A model generated the notes under the pieces. It ran no database searches and was not told where the DNA came from. It saw only the letters and a list, made by a program, of their open reading frames with translations. A DNA stretch of 64,000 nt from Quercus robur (lineage: Eukaryota > Streptophyta > Magnoliopsida > Fagales > Fagaceae), in contig NC_065535.1 of NCBI RefSeq assembly GCF_932294415.1, positions 83,287,862 to 83,351,861 on the forward strand, written 5' to 3'. The position numbers were made by a program, and so were the translations under genes. Positions 23,201 through 33,664 of this stretch are shown here, one piece after another. Position 1 is the stretch's first letter. Each line of letters starts with the position of its first letter.

Positions 23201-23973
23201 CAGGGATGGATCCAAGTGGGGGCCCAAAGGGGCCCCGCACCCCCCTCCCCCCTCCCCCTGCCCAATTTTTTTTTTTTTAATACTTATTATATATTTCATT
23301 TTTGTAGTTGGGATCTCCTTTTCCAAAACCTTAGGCCCCTCTCCTCCCCAATCAGTCTAACTAGCCTAGCACAATTAGCAATTATCTAACTCAAAAACTT
23401 AACAAAAATAATAAAAACATTCACAATGGTGATTGTATTTTAATTAAAAAAAAAAATTATTTTACCACCAAAGAACCATCTGTTATTGGAGAAGCTAAAA
23501 CTACATTTTTTGCAACTATAGTAAATTGGTATAAATACCAATTGACTGTAGCAAGTTGATTATCTCTCTACTTTCAATTTAAAAACTCATATTCTCTCTT
23601 TTCTTTTATTATTTTAATGAGTTGTGTATATTATTTCAAGTGAAGTGGTAAAAAAATAGAACATTTTATGTTAGGTATATTGTAAAGTGAGATGGTAAAA
23701 TAGATAAAGTAACTTTTTGAGGTGCTAAAAGATAAATTTTTAACACTACTACTCTGAATACTCTAACTTCAAAAAAAACAAAAATTCTAGCCAACCTAGT
23801 ATTAAAAAAAAACATTATTATTTTCTTTGTTGGTAGATGATTGCATCTTAATATATTAAGAAATAACAATTTTTTTTTTTATAATTTTTTAATACTATAT
23901 GGATGCCTATTTAGAGTTTTTTTTTTCTTATACTCCGCCCCCCCTCTAACTTGAAATTCTGAGTCCATACTTG
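23201..23973. mobile_element. hAT-like non-autonomous element with 8-bp TSD
   Basis: Flanked by perfect 8-bp direct repeats ATCATCAT (23193-23200 and 23974-23981). The ends are CAGGGATGGATCC on the left and, reverse-complemented, CAAGTATGGACTC on the right, agreeing at most positions and resembling the CAGGGGCGGAG-type ends of plant hAT MITEs. The left arm is G/C-rich (GGGGGCCC, GGGGCCCCGCACCCCCC). The right arm carries a C-tract. No transposase is present. Confidence 0.7.
23405..23765. mobile_element. Degraded MITE nested in the hAT-like element
   Basis: The right arm GGTATATTGTAAAGTGAGATGG and AACACTACTACTCTGAATAC resembles the right arm of the 13344-14684 element. The centre has a perfect inverted pair AATTGGTATAAATACCAATT. 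The left boundary (ACATTCACAATGGTGATTG) is uncertain. Confidence 0.4.
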
Positions 23974-24415
23974 ATCATCATAAATAACATTCTCATCTAC
24001 ATCATTACTGGCATCCAAATTATCCATAGGAAAATCATCAAAATCTCTTCATGCATTTTGAGGTTCATTGGAATCACTACAATATAAATTTCTAATTTGA
24101 AACCCACTTATAATTTTCATTTTCTTGAGCATATATCAAAGACAAGTGGCCACTCATGTTGTGAAAGCGGAACAATTAAACTCTCTTCTTCAACTATGCA
24201 TTCGTCATGTAAAGAGATGTCATCCAAAGAAATATTTGTGGTTTGAGTTAACTGTTTGTTTTTGTTTTTGTTTTTGTTGTTGTTGTTGTTTTTTTTTTTT
24301 TTTTTTTTTTTGTCTTTCTATCATCTGCTATACATGAAAAACATCAAGTCATTCATTTTCTTTTGTTGCATATGGTTTCTTATTTTATGTGTACCTACAA
24401 ACATTATAAATTTAA

Positions 24416-24561
24416 GGGTAGATTCCACTAATATGCCCTAAGGTTTAGGTTGATACCAAACAGGCTCAAGACATTTCAAAATTGATTAATTTGGTTCCTA
24501 AAGACAACTTAATCCCTAACATTGTTAACCTCCATTACTCATTTTTCTATTTCTTTCTCAA

Positions 24562-24637
<76 letters not shown>

Positions 24638-25421
24638 CAAGCCTATTTGCTCACCCTTTCATTGTCTTTTTCTTCTCTTAGGCAACAATAGTGGTGCGTG
24701 GGTTAGTGGTTTGAGTTGGTTGTGGGTCGTGATTTTGGGTGGTCATTTATGGTGGTTGTGGGTTGCTGGTGGTGGGCTTCGATGTGTGGTGGGTTTGTTA
24801 TGGGTTTTTGAGTTTTATTTTTTATTTGGGTTTTGTAGCCAATGATGGTTTTCGGTGGTGGTGGTGGTGGTGGTGGTGGGTTCCGATATGTGGTGGATTT
24901 GCAATGGGGGTGGTGGTTTGCTATAGGTTTTTTGGATTTAGGTTTTGTTGTTGTGGGTTTGGTTGGGTTTTGTGGCCGGCGGTGGTGGTAGTGGGTTTCG
25001 ATATGGGGTAGTTTTGCAATGGGGTGGTTGTGGATTCCGATGTGATGGTGGGATTGGATTTGAGTTTTGTTGTTCTAGGTTTTGACAGGGGTAAAATTGG
25101 ATTGTTAGTTAATTATGATGGAGGTTGTGGCAGGTTTGAGTTTAGAGAGAGAGGGGGACGAGTGAAGAGAGAATGATAATAGAGGCTTATAGTCTTTTGC
25201 CATTGGTCAACTTTGGTTGTGTTTTGAGAAGATGAGAATGTTCTTTGGTTGCTTTATGGACGAAAGAGGAGAGAGTCATAGAGAATAGAGAGAAACTAAT
25301 GAAGGGTAATAGTGTTTAGGGATCAAGTTGATGTTTGGAACCAAATTAGTCAATTTTGAAATGTCATCGACCTGGTTGGTGGCATTAACCTAAATCTCAA
25401 AGTATGTTAATGGAATTTACC
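24416..25421. mobile_element. Non-autonomous Mutator-like element with ~110-bp TIRs
   Basis: The left arm (GGGTAGATTCCACTAATATG at 24416, then ACATTTCAAAATTGATTAAT and TTGGTTCCTAAAGACAACTT) is the inverted counterpart of the right arm ending GGAATTTACC at 25421. The flanks are ATAAATTTAA (24406-24415) and ATAAATTCAA (25422-25431), a 10-bp target duplication with one mismatch. TSD size and long TIRs fit Mutator-like MITEs. The interior is a (CT)n array followed by TGG/GGT-rich DNA with no transposase. The plus-strand open frames in it are low-complexity. Confidence 0.7.
24564..24632. repeat. (CT)n microsatellite, about 69 bp
   Basis: Uninterrupted CT repeat inside the 24416-25421 element. It is polypurine on the minus strand. 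Confidence 0.95.
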
Positions 25422-25951
25422 ATAAATTCAATTAAAAACTCTTGAAATAATAACAAAGTTTTGATAATGAAACACTTCATTAAAATTGTATATTACAGTT
25501 TAGTTTTTCCATTACCATATCAGATGCACTGTAGCAATTGGCAGTCTATTGGAGTGCATTTGTAAACTATAACAACGTATAGATTGCTACATCATCTAAA
25601 ATTTCATTCTATTTCACAATTTAGAATTTATTTTTTGAATGTAACAATATACATATTACACATTATATAAATTTTTTAATAATATGACAATTTATACACC
25701 TTTAGATTTGTAAAATATATTATAGACGAAATGGACAAGATCCTTAATCCTTATGACTAAAAATAAATAAAAATATTAACATTTTTTAAAGAGCAAAATT
25801 TAAGTACAATTTCTTAGGTGTTAACTTTAAATTCCTCAATTGAATTCAACCAAATAATTGTATTGAGGTTAAGGAAATTGAGGTTGCAAAGAAGGAAAAA
25901 AGCTGACATTTATTGTGAATTTGTGATGAGTGCGGCTGGACCAAACTCTTA

Positions 25952-26090
25952 GGGCCCGTTTGATAGAGTAGTTTGAGTAATGTTGTTTGTATTTTTTTGA
26001 AATACGTGTGAGTGAAAAAATGTATGAAAATATGTGTAATATTGTTTAAAAACTGAAAACATGTGTTTAAGATGCTCTACCGAATGGACC
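25952..26090. mobile_element. Short MITE, PIF/Harbinger-like, TSD TTA
   Basis: The ends GGGCCCGTTTGATAGAGTA and, reverse-complemented, GGTCCATTCGGTAGAGCA are flanked by TTA on both sides. The internal ATATTGTTTAAAAACTGAAA is shared in inverted orientation with the element at 37153-37278. Confidence 0.65.
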
Positions 26091-26663
26091 TTAATCACTA
26101 AAATTCATCAAAAAGGGCTTGAGCTTAGGCTTCGTCTTGAACTTGGACGTAGGGGATTAAACTTTGTTTTTACTAAATTGGTTTATTTATTTATTTTTTA
26201 ATCTTAATCATTTTCTATAGGACGACCATGGTCATCACAAAATATATTTTTATTGGAAGATGACCCTTGGTGAATTTCATTAAAACAATAATAAGTGTCA
26301 TGGAATTCTTTTGATAACATTTATAATAATAAAAAAAAAAAATTATATTTGAATGGTGAGCTTTTCATTTGTAGTTCATAAACGTAATCCAATTCCAAGT
26401 AATTCCATTTGGTTACATCTTCAAGTTGATTTAAGTCATTTAACTTAACTGCATTTTCTTTAATGCAATCAAATTTTAAGAATCTTTCTATGATTTATTT
26501 TCTACTCTCATTGTGGTCGCCAAAATATATTCCCAAATTTTGTTCTTGAGCCAAATTGGTGTTCTCGAGTAAGTACAGTGTTGCTCTAATTAAGAAGATT
26601 TAGGCAACACGGTAAAAAGAAATAATAAAATATAAATAGAGAAATGTTGTCAATACTCAATAC
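26091..26663. other. AT-rich intergenic stretch
   Basis: No gene, repeat family or RNA recognised between the Harbinger-like MITE and the LINE target site. Confidence 0.5.
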
Positions 26664-26695
26664 CCCATATGGGTCAGAAAATAATAAGCACAAGA

Positions 26696-28651
26696 ATGGA
26701 AGTTGAGTTCTCTACACCAGCCCAACGTATAAGTGAAGAAGAAGACGAGTTGCATCGTAGCGTCAAGAAATTCAAAGAAAGCAATGGTGCAAGAGGCTTC
26801 TTGCCACCTAGGAAATTAGTGAGCTACAAAGATAGTCTTGTGGGAGATATCCCTGGAGCGTATGAGCAGGCTTTTAAGTTTAGCAAAGAATGGGAGGAAG
26901 GTTATGAGTTAGAAGCTGAGATGGAGCCTTTAATAGAAGGTATGGCTCAAGTGAAGCTTTCCAAGGAAACTAAAGCTCGTATCAGAGCGCCTTGGTTGAA
27001 AGCCTTGATAGTGAAAGTGTATGGTAAATCTGTTGGATTCCACTACCTCACTTTCAAGATCAATGCTTTATGGAAACCAACGGCAAAGATGGATTGCGTG
27101 ACCTTGGGCAAAGGTTTCTTCTTGATTCATTTTAGTTGCAGTGATGACTTTGACAAAGTTCTTCGGGGAGGTCCTTGGTTTATAGGGGAGCATTTTCTTG
27201 CAATCAAGCCTTGGGAACCTTATTTTAAAGCTTCTGAGGCTAAGCTCACGTCAGTGGCAGTTTGGGTTAGATTGCCTGAATTGCCAATTGAGTTCTATGA
27301 TGCGTCTGTGTTGAAGGAAATTGGAAGTGTCATTGGACCTGTCTTACATATTGACTCTTATACGGCCTCGGAAACCAGAGGAGGTTATGCAAGATTATGT
27401 GTTTAGTTAGACTTGGATAAACCCTTGATCAGTTCTATTCGAGTGGGAAGGTTAGTTCAAAAAGTTTTATATGAAGGCATTTCTTCTCTTTGCTTCTGTT
27501 GTGATAAGCTTGGACATAAGCAGGATAATTGTGGGCTGAAAGTGAGGAAGCCAAGTGGAGAAGATGAAGCTCAGGTCTCGTTCAAATCCAATGAGATTAG
27601 TGAGGAAGTCCAACCCGAATCCAACTATGGGGCTTGGATGGTAGTCATGAGGAAAAGAGGCTCGGGTAGGATGGGAAAAGCTAGTGGGCCTATCAAGTCT
27701 ATTAACCCATCTCAAGTTAAAACTAGGGGCAATCCGGACCTTTCCCAAGCTTCTGCGCATGTGGAAGTAGGTGATGATCTTGGCAAGTCCAATCAAAGAG
27801 ATTCAGCAGACTCTAGAGAAGGGACTTCACGTGTTGTGGCAGCTCAAGACTTGCAGAATGGCTTAGCAGATCGTACGGATGAGACCACACATGTTGTGGC
27901 AACCCAAAACCCGGAGATTAGCCTTGAGATGAGGAAAGATTGTGTGATGGAGGAGAGCATTGAGAATCCATATGCTGAGTGTCAACAGGATATGAAACAA
28001 ACTTCAGGAAACAAAAGGAAAGCTTTAGCAAAAAATAAGGGCAAAGGAAGTGAAGGTCTGGGGATTAGGAGTTTAAAGAGTCCGAAAAACTCAAAAAGCC
28101 AAAAATGGCTATCCCATTACACCGAAAGTAAAAGCAACTTGCTTTTGTCAACAAGAGGTTTGGGGAGTGATAATCAACCTGAGAATGGAAAGGATTTTGA
28201 TAGGGTTAACCCCTCTGCCACAGTCCGGATGCGCCATTTGGTACAAGAATCAAGTGGTGGCTATTCCGGACAAGATAATTTCTCAAATAAGAGCGGCACC
28301 GATGGAGACTCAAGGGTGGTTCAAAGAAGAGCTGGGGCAGGCTTGGAAGCATCTCTTCCCCATAACACCGAAAAGCATCAGATTGGGGAATCTTCCATTG
28401 GAGCACAATGCGTGGTTTCTCACGCCCAATCTGTGGTGGAAGTTCCTCGCGGATGTTCCAGAGGTTTCGTGGGAATTGGCGGAGGAGCTGAGCAAGCAAA
28501 GGAGGCCATCCGTTATGCCCCATTGGGACGAATCCGGGTGGATCATTCAAGAGAGAAGACTGGTGGATTTCAAAGGGATGGCCACGGCACACTTGGGAAA
28601 TCACCCAACTTTGAAATTGATCCAAATTATGGCTCTGGTGAAGAAATGTGA
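26696..28651 (+). pseudogene. LINE ORF1 (DUF4283 plus CCHC zinc knuckle), one nonsense mutation
   Basis: A nucleic-acid-binding ORF1 of plant L1 elements. The true start is taken as MEVEFSTPAQ at 26696, because the upstream in-frame ATG at 26669 lies in the target duplication. The DUF4283-type domain spans about residues 90-235 (LKALIVKVYGKSVGFHYLTF, GKGFFLIHFSCSDDFDKVLR, GGPWFIGEHFLAIKPWEP, VWVRLPELPIEFYDASVL). The frame is broken only by TAG at 27404-27406 (VCV-stop-LDLDKPL, where related proteins usually have Q, so CAG to TAG), then continues with the knuckle CFCCDKLGHKQDNC (C-x2-C-x4-H-x4-C) and a long polar tail ending FEIDPNYGSGEEM. Readthrough length is about 650 codons. Neighbour: the ORF2 remnant starts 182 nt downstream. 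Confidence 0.9.
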
Positions 28652-28832
28652 TGTACTTCTGAATTGCAGAGAGGATATCCGGGGCATTCTGAAGCACATG
28701 ATAATTTGGAAGCCGGAATGGGGGGCATCCAAGGATCTTTTGAGGAGGATGGGGTGGAGTATGGTGGAAGCAGCAGCGGCAATGAATACTAATCCACCAG
28801 AGATTGAGGTGTCGTTAGGTCAATTTATCAAG

Positions 28833-29126
28833 ATGAATGTGTTACTCTGGAATTGCAGAGGTGCTTTGAATCCAGATTTCAAGAGGAGGATTTTTGAAAT
28901 GGCAATAAATCATGGCCTCACACAGGTTCTGGTAGCTCATGTATATAGAGAAGTGAACCGGTGTGCTGACTTTTTGGCAAAGAAAGGATGCTGCATGAGG
29001 GAGGATTTTCTTATTTTTGAAACTTCCCCCTCAGATGAATTAGATAAATTACCTGTATCTGATGTTAATGGATTGTACTGTTATAGGCAAATAGCCACTA
29101 CTTTGGCCTCTGTGGTCAGTTTGTAA
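28833..29126 (+). pseudogene. LINE ORF2 remnant: endonuclease start fused to RNase H end
   Basis: MNVLLWNCRGALNPDFKRRI is the characteristic N-terminus of plant L1 ORF2 (apurinic endonuclease). After about 30 codons it passes without a frame break into HVYREVNRCADFLAKKGC, typical of the C-terminal RNase H end, and stops at 29126. Roughly 1,200 codons, including all reverse transcriptase motifs, are missing. The deletion junction is near 28920. The frame is open further upstream (from 28167) but that part overlaps ORF1 and is not ORF2. Confidence 0.85.
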
Positions 29127-29379
29127 TTCCCCTTTTGTTGTTAATATATCATGCCTTTTAACCCAAAAAAAAAAAAAAAAAAAAACCCATATGGGTCCCC
29201 TGCTCATTGAGAAACCCAAAGTCCACCACTAAAGGCCCAAAGTACAAAAATGGCTCTTGGCAACCATTCATACAGTTTATGCACAACTAGCTAGCCCAGC
29301 CCAACTAAGCACAACTCAAGTTAGATCCGAAAATTTATTCAGAAGGGCATCGCTAACTGTGTATAGATATTCATATGTG

Positions 29380-29760
29380 GCTAAATTACAAACTACTCTC
29401 ATAATCAACCGTTCCTTTGTCCATATTTTTCATTAAGTATCACATAAGCTTATCACATAAGCTTGCCTCACGCATTTAGTTTTAACAATAAAGATTTTCT
29501 TTTATTCTCATATGACTTTCGACTAGCACATTAGGATGTTAAAAATTTATGAAGAAGCCTAGGGTCAGTAGAGTGAAAGCCAAATATTGCAAACTACTCC
29601 CGTATAGTTTAGGGTTGTTTGCATTAACAGCCCCTCGATCCATATTTTATATTAAGTGCTACATAAACTTGCCACACGTGTTTAGTTTTGATAGTAAAAA
29701 TGTTCTTTTATTCTCATATGACTTTTGGATAGCACATAAGGCTGTTAAAAATTTATGAAG
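29380..29760. repeat. ~190-bp tandem duplication
   Basis: Copy one (about 29386-29553) and copy two (about 29593-29757) share CTACTCYCRTATAGTTTAGG-like starts, TTCTTTTATTCTCATATGAC and GTTAAAAATTTATGAAG. A third partial copy of the joining segment (GCCTARGKTCAGYAGAGTGA) is at about 30441-30485, on the far side of the following element. Confidence 0.75.
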
Positions 29761-30436
29761 TTTGTTTGGAGGTGAAATAGGGTGGATGGAAAACTTTGGA
29801 GAGAAAATGGGAAGAAATTTTTTTTTGGAGTGTGTTTGATTGGGTGGGAAGAAAGAAAAATAAATTGTGAGGCCCATGTGTTTTCTCTCCTAACCCACGA
29901 AAAAGTTTTTTCTCCAAAATTAAAAGAAAACTGAAGAGAGAAATTGGACATCATTTTTGGACGAAAATGCCCATATAAAATTGCACCTTCGCCCATGTTG
30001 CTTTTCTTTGCATTTTTTTTTCCTTTTTCCTTAGGTTGCTTGCCTCCTTCTTTTTCTTTTTTCTTTATTCTTTTTTTTTTTCCTTTTGATTTACTGGGCA
30101 GGCTTGTCTAGTATTCTTTTTTTTTTTCTTTTTTCTTTTTTCTTTTTTCTTTTGTGTTTTTTTTTTTTTTTTTGGTTTAGATGTGATTTTTTTTATAGAC
30201 ATGATTTTTTAATTGGCATCATTTTTTCAATAAAAGTATATGCGTAAATTTATATAAACTCACTTTTCCATCCTTCTATTTTTCTACTCTCAACTAAACA
30301 AAAATGAGGGAAATTAAAATCTTTTCTATCTTTCTACTTTTTTATCCTCTTACCATTTTCTATTCTCTCACTTTTCCACCCCTCCAACCAAACGGATCCT
30401 AAGTTCTTTTTCCTTTTTTTCTTTTTTTTTGAGAAA
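29757..30436. mobile_element. Putative inverted-end DNA element, degraded
   Basis: The left GTTTGTTTGGAGGTGAAATA and the reverse complement of the right end (CCGTTTGGTTGGAGGGGTGG near 30366-30403) form a loose inverted pair. The interior is T- and CT-rich (30000-30170). It separates two copies of a local repeat that would otherwise be adjacent. Ends are approximate. Confidence 0.4.
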
Positions 30437-30485
30437 TAAGAAGCCTAAGTTCAGCAGAGTGAAAGCTAAATATTACATTTGCCTA

Positions 30486-31477
30486 GCTAGAGGACAGAAT
30501 ATATATTATATACCGTCAGTTGAAGGCGAGCACGTACGAGACCTATCTGTCGATTTTTTGATTCTTGGTGGAGGATGTTAGGCTTAGGCTAGTTTGATTT
30601 ATCTGCATATTTGTCATCGTATCTGTTTGCATCAAAGATTCAAAATACAATTCGTGAGGCTCGTATTTCTTTGCCAAAATTAACAACATATGGAATCTCC
30701 ATCACAAGTAGGAAATAGGAATATCTCCTCCTTTCAAAAAAAAAAAAAAGGAATATCTCCTTCACTCTCACACAGTGGTCCACACACAAAAAATATTTTA
30801 TTTGCCATATCTCATAATCTTTCGTGCCATTCTTTAGCTTTATAAATGATGGAGATATCGGGGTTGTTTTCTGCATTATTGAAAAGATTTGACTTGCAAG
30901 TCAGGTTCTGCCTTTCAACTAATTTATCAAAACTTCGGGATGGGTTTTTGGTTCTATCAATTTAATGACTTTATTGCATTTAGTTAGTTGGATCATGGAT
31001 GTGGCATTTCGAATATAATAAGATATGATTTCATTGATTTGATTGGAAAGAACGTGAAAATTAATTTTGCAAATTATTGGGTTAAGTGCAATTTGTTAAA
31101 ATTTTGGGTTACTAATAGTATCAGTAATAGTAATACACTAACCCTATAGACACAATATTTTCATAATAATTAGGTTAACAAATTATTATTAGTTCTCATC
31201 TGAATCCACTATTAATATCATGTCATCTACTGTTCATAACTTGTCACTATCTTGACAATTATAAAATATTTTGTAAAAATTATTGTGACTTTAGACTTGT
31301 TATGCTAATATTATATCATGTCATACACATGTTAAATAGAAGGTTATATGTAAGCTAAAAATATATTTCAACACTATATTGACATTGAACAAAAAGTAGA
31401 AAGTAACTAGATTTTTATACCTTGGTGAAAGGCTAGAGCACATTATGTAATTTCGAGAATTTTATTAAAACTAATAA
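30486..31477. other. Intergenic, no gene seen
   Basis: AT-rich. A MITE-like stretch near 31140-31310 (CACAATATTTTCATAATAAT and AAATATTTTGTAAAAATTAT in inverted order) is probably a diverged member of the family seen at 36905-37075. Confidence 0.45.
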
Positions 31478-31489
31478 GTATAATAAATT

Positions 31490-33612
31490 ATGAAGGAGTG
31501 GCAGCCTGTTAAAGCTTCGCAAAGTGGCACGGCATTCTCCCATTTACTCTTTGCCGATAATTTGGTTTTATTTGCTAAAGCGGACCATGGTAATTGTACT
31601 ACCATTAGAGAGGTTCTTGATGTTTTTTGTGGTGTCTCGGGGCAAACTATTAGTGAAGCTAAATCAAGAGTGTATTTCTCACCTAATGTGGATGATGCTA
31701 CCAAGGAGACCCTTAGTGATGTTTTGGGGTTTGTCTCAACTCCGAATCTTTGCAGATATTTGGGAATTCCTATTAAGCATCTCGGATCATCTTCGCAAGA
31801 TTATAATTTTGTCTTGGATAGAGTCAAGCGAAAGCTAGTTGGTTGGAAGGCTAACTTGCTTTCCATGGCTGGTTGGAATGTTCTCATTCAAGCCTCCTTA
31901 GCAACAATCTCAGCCTATGTCATGCAATGTGCGCACCTTCCAGGGAAGATTCTTAATGGGTTGGATAGGGTTAACAGAAACTTCTTCTGGGGTACAATGG
32001 AGGCAGCAAGGAAGATCCACTGGGTTGGGTGGCATAAAGTGACCAAATCGAAGGATAGAGGTGGTCTTGGCCTGCAAACAGCTAGGGGGAGGAACACTGC
32101 CCTCCTTGCTAAACTAAATTGGAGGCTGCACAATGAAAAAATGCTTATGGGCAAAAGTGCTCAATGCTAAGTATTGTACTAGCAGAAGGAGCAACTCTAG
32201 TAATGCTAATAGGCTTCCTTGCTCAAGGATTTGGGCAGCCACCAAAAAAGGAAGGGAGGTTTTTATGAAGGGTAGTTGGTGGACGGTTGGAAAGGACAGC
32301 AAGATTAGTTTTTGGTATGGAAATTGGACTAAATAAGGCCCTATTCGACAGCTAATCTAAGGACCTTTAACTCAAGAAGCATCCTTGCTAGAAATTAAGG
32401 ATGTGATTCAAGATTCGGGGTGGAATTGGAGTAAACTGCCTTTTGAAGTTCCTTTGGATTGCAAGTTAATGCTTCAAGTATCCCAATTTCCTTTCAAGGA
32501 AGGGGCAGTGATAGATTAGCATGGGTGGGAAACTCTAGGGGCATCTTTGATTTGAGGAGTGCTTATGGGATTGCTATGGGAGAGGATACAAATCTGCCCT
32601 TCATTGCAAATTGGATTTGGAAGCTAGTGACATTACCTCGTATCAAGTTTTTTCTATGGAAGTACACCCACAATAGTATTGGAGTGAAGGATTGCCTTGT
32701 AGGGCGAGGGGTGGATAGTGACAACCAGTGTGAAGGGGGTGTTGAAACCATACTCCACGCTTTAAGGGACTGTCCTCGGGTTCAACTTATATGGAGGCAA
32801 CTTGGAGTATAGGATATAAATCATGGCTTTTAACGGTCAGAATTGCAGGATTGGTTGAGTTTTAATGGGAAGTTGAGTAAGAGTATCATTGATGGACATC
32901 CTCCCTGGAAGTTGCTGTATTCCTTTGCTGTCTGGCATGTCTGGAAGAGCAGGAACAATTATGTTTTCAATGGGAAACCACCAAATCCAAAGCTGGCTTC
33001 TGAGATAATCAATCAAGCAATGGAATTCAGTTATTGCCATTTTTCTTCTAAAGCCCCTAAAGGCAGCATAAACAAGTTGGTACGATGGGAAAAGCCACCT
33101 AGTGGCTAGACTAAACTGAACACGGATGGGGCTTTCTTGGGCAATTTGGGAGTAGCAGGTTGTGGTGGTTTTGTTCGGGATGAGAGAGGCAATTGGGTGG
33201 CTGGGTTTGCAAGGAAGATCGGGATTACTAGTAGCTTTGAGGCAGAGTTATGGGGGGCTACGAGATGGGCTTACTTTGTGCAGCAACTTAAATATTTTTG
33301 CTTTTATGGTTGAGTTAGATGCTAAAGCAATTGTTGATGTTGTTCACAATGTCAACTATGAGAATAATATTCTCTCTCCCACTTTGGACGATTGTAGGCA
33401 TCTAATGTCCAAGTTTGATCAGGTCCATATTAATCATGTTTATCGCTAAGCTAACTGCTGTGTAGACACTCTTGCTAGGATGGGTGTTGAGCAGGATAGT
33501 AGTTTTGTTTCCTTTACTTGCCCATCTATGGGCATTAGAAATAGTTTAGATTTTGATGTAGCTGGGTTGTACTCGGTCAGACTTGGCTCTGATCTATATT
33601 CTGTTTCCTAGT
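31490..33612 (+). pseudogene. LINE ORF2 3' half: RT C-terminus, zf-RVT and RNase H, multiply broken
   Basis: In order: the reverse transcriptase palm (SHLLFADNLVLFAKA, then RYLGIPIKHLG, LVGWKANLLSMAGWNVLIQA and NFFWG) at 31490-32120; a frameshift near 32140, then LWAKVLNAKYC and FWYGNWTK; two stops near 32335-32360; the zf-RVT linker (WIWKLVTLPRIKFFLWKYTH, LVGRGVDSDNQCEGGVETIL) at 32459-32812; the RNase H domain (LNTDGAFLGN, SSFEAELWG, VELDAKAIVDVV, CCVDTLARMG) at about 33115-33480 with a frame change near 33270 and a stop near 33447. The catalytic YADD-type motif reads FADN (GAT AAT at 31556-31561), so one catalytic Asp is lost. It cannot be functional. Confidence 0.9.
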
Positions 33613-33650
33613 TTTAATGAATTTCATCTTTAACCAAAAAAAAAAAAAAA
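31492..33650 (+). mobile_element. 5'-truncated LINE (L1-type ORF2 3' half) with 14-bp TSD
   Basis: Flanked by perfect direct repeats GTATAATAAATTAT (31478-31491 and 33651-33664), with a poly-A tail at 33637-33650. The 5' end falls inside the reverse transcriptase, a classic truncation. Its RNase H end differs from that of the LINE at 26.7 kb, so the two belong to different subfamilies. Confidence 0.9.
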
Positions 33651-33664
33651 GTATAATAAATTAT

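Larger units (their letters stand above)
26676..29185 (+). mobile_element. LINE (L1-type), internally deleted, with 12-bp TSD
   Basis: Flanked by perfect direct repeats CCCATATGGGTC (26664-26675 and 29186-29197), and ending in a ~20-nt poly-A tail after TTTAACCC. It contains ORF1, the first ~25 codons of the ORF2 endonuclease and the last part of an ORF2 RNase H region, joined directly. The reverse transcriptase core is absent. The perfect TSD suggests a fairly recent insertion. Confidence 0.9.

Noticed and set aside
24739..25011. Trp/Gly-rich frame of 90 codons
   Set aside because: Low-complexity TGG repeats inside a non-autonomous DNA element.
28206..28697. 163-codon minus-strand frame inside LINE ORF1
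   Set aside because: Antisense to a typical L1 ORF1; no domain seen.
28167..28832. N-terminal 222 codons of the frame reading into LINE ORF2
   Set aside because: Overlaps ORF1 in another frame; ORF2 proteins normally begin at MNVLLWNCRG, so I start ORF2 at 28833.
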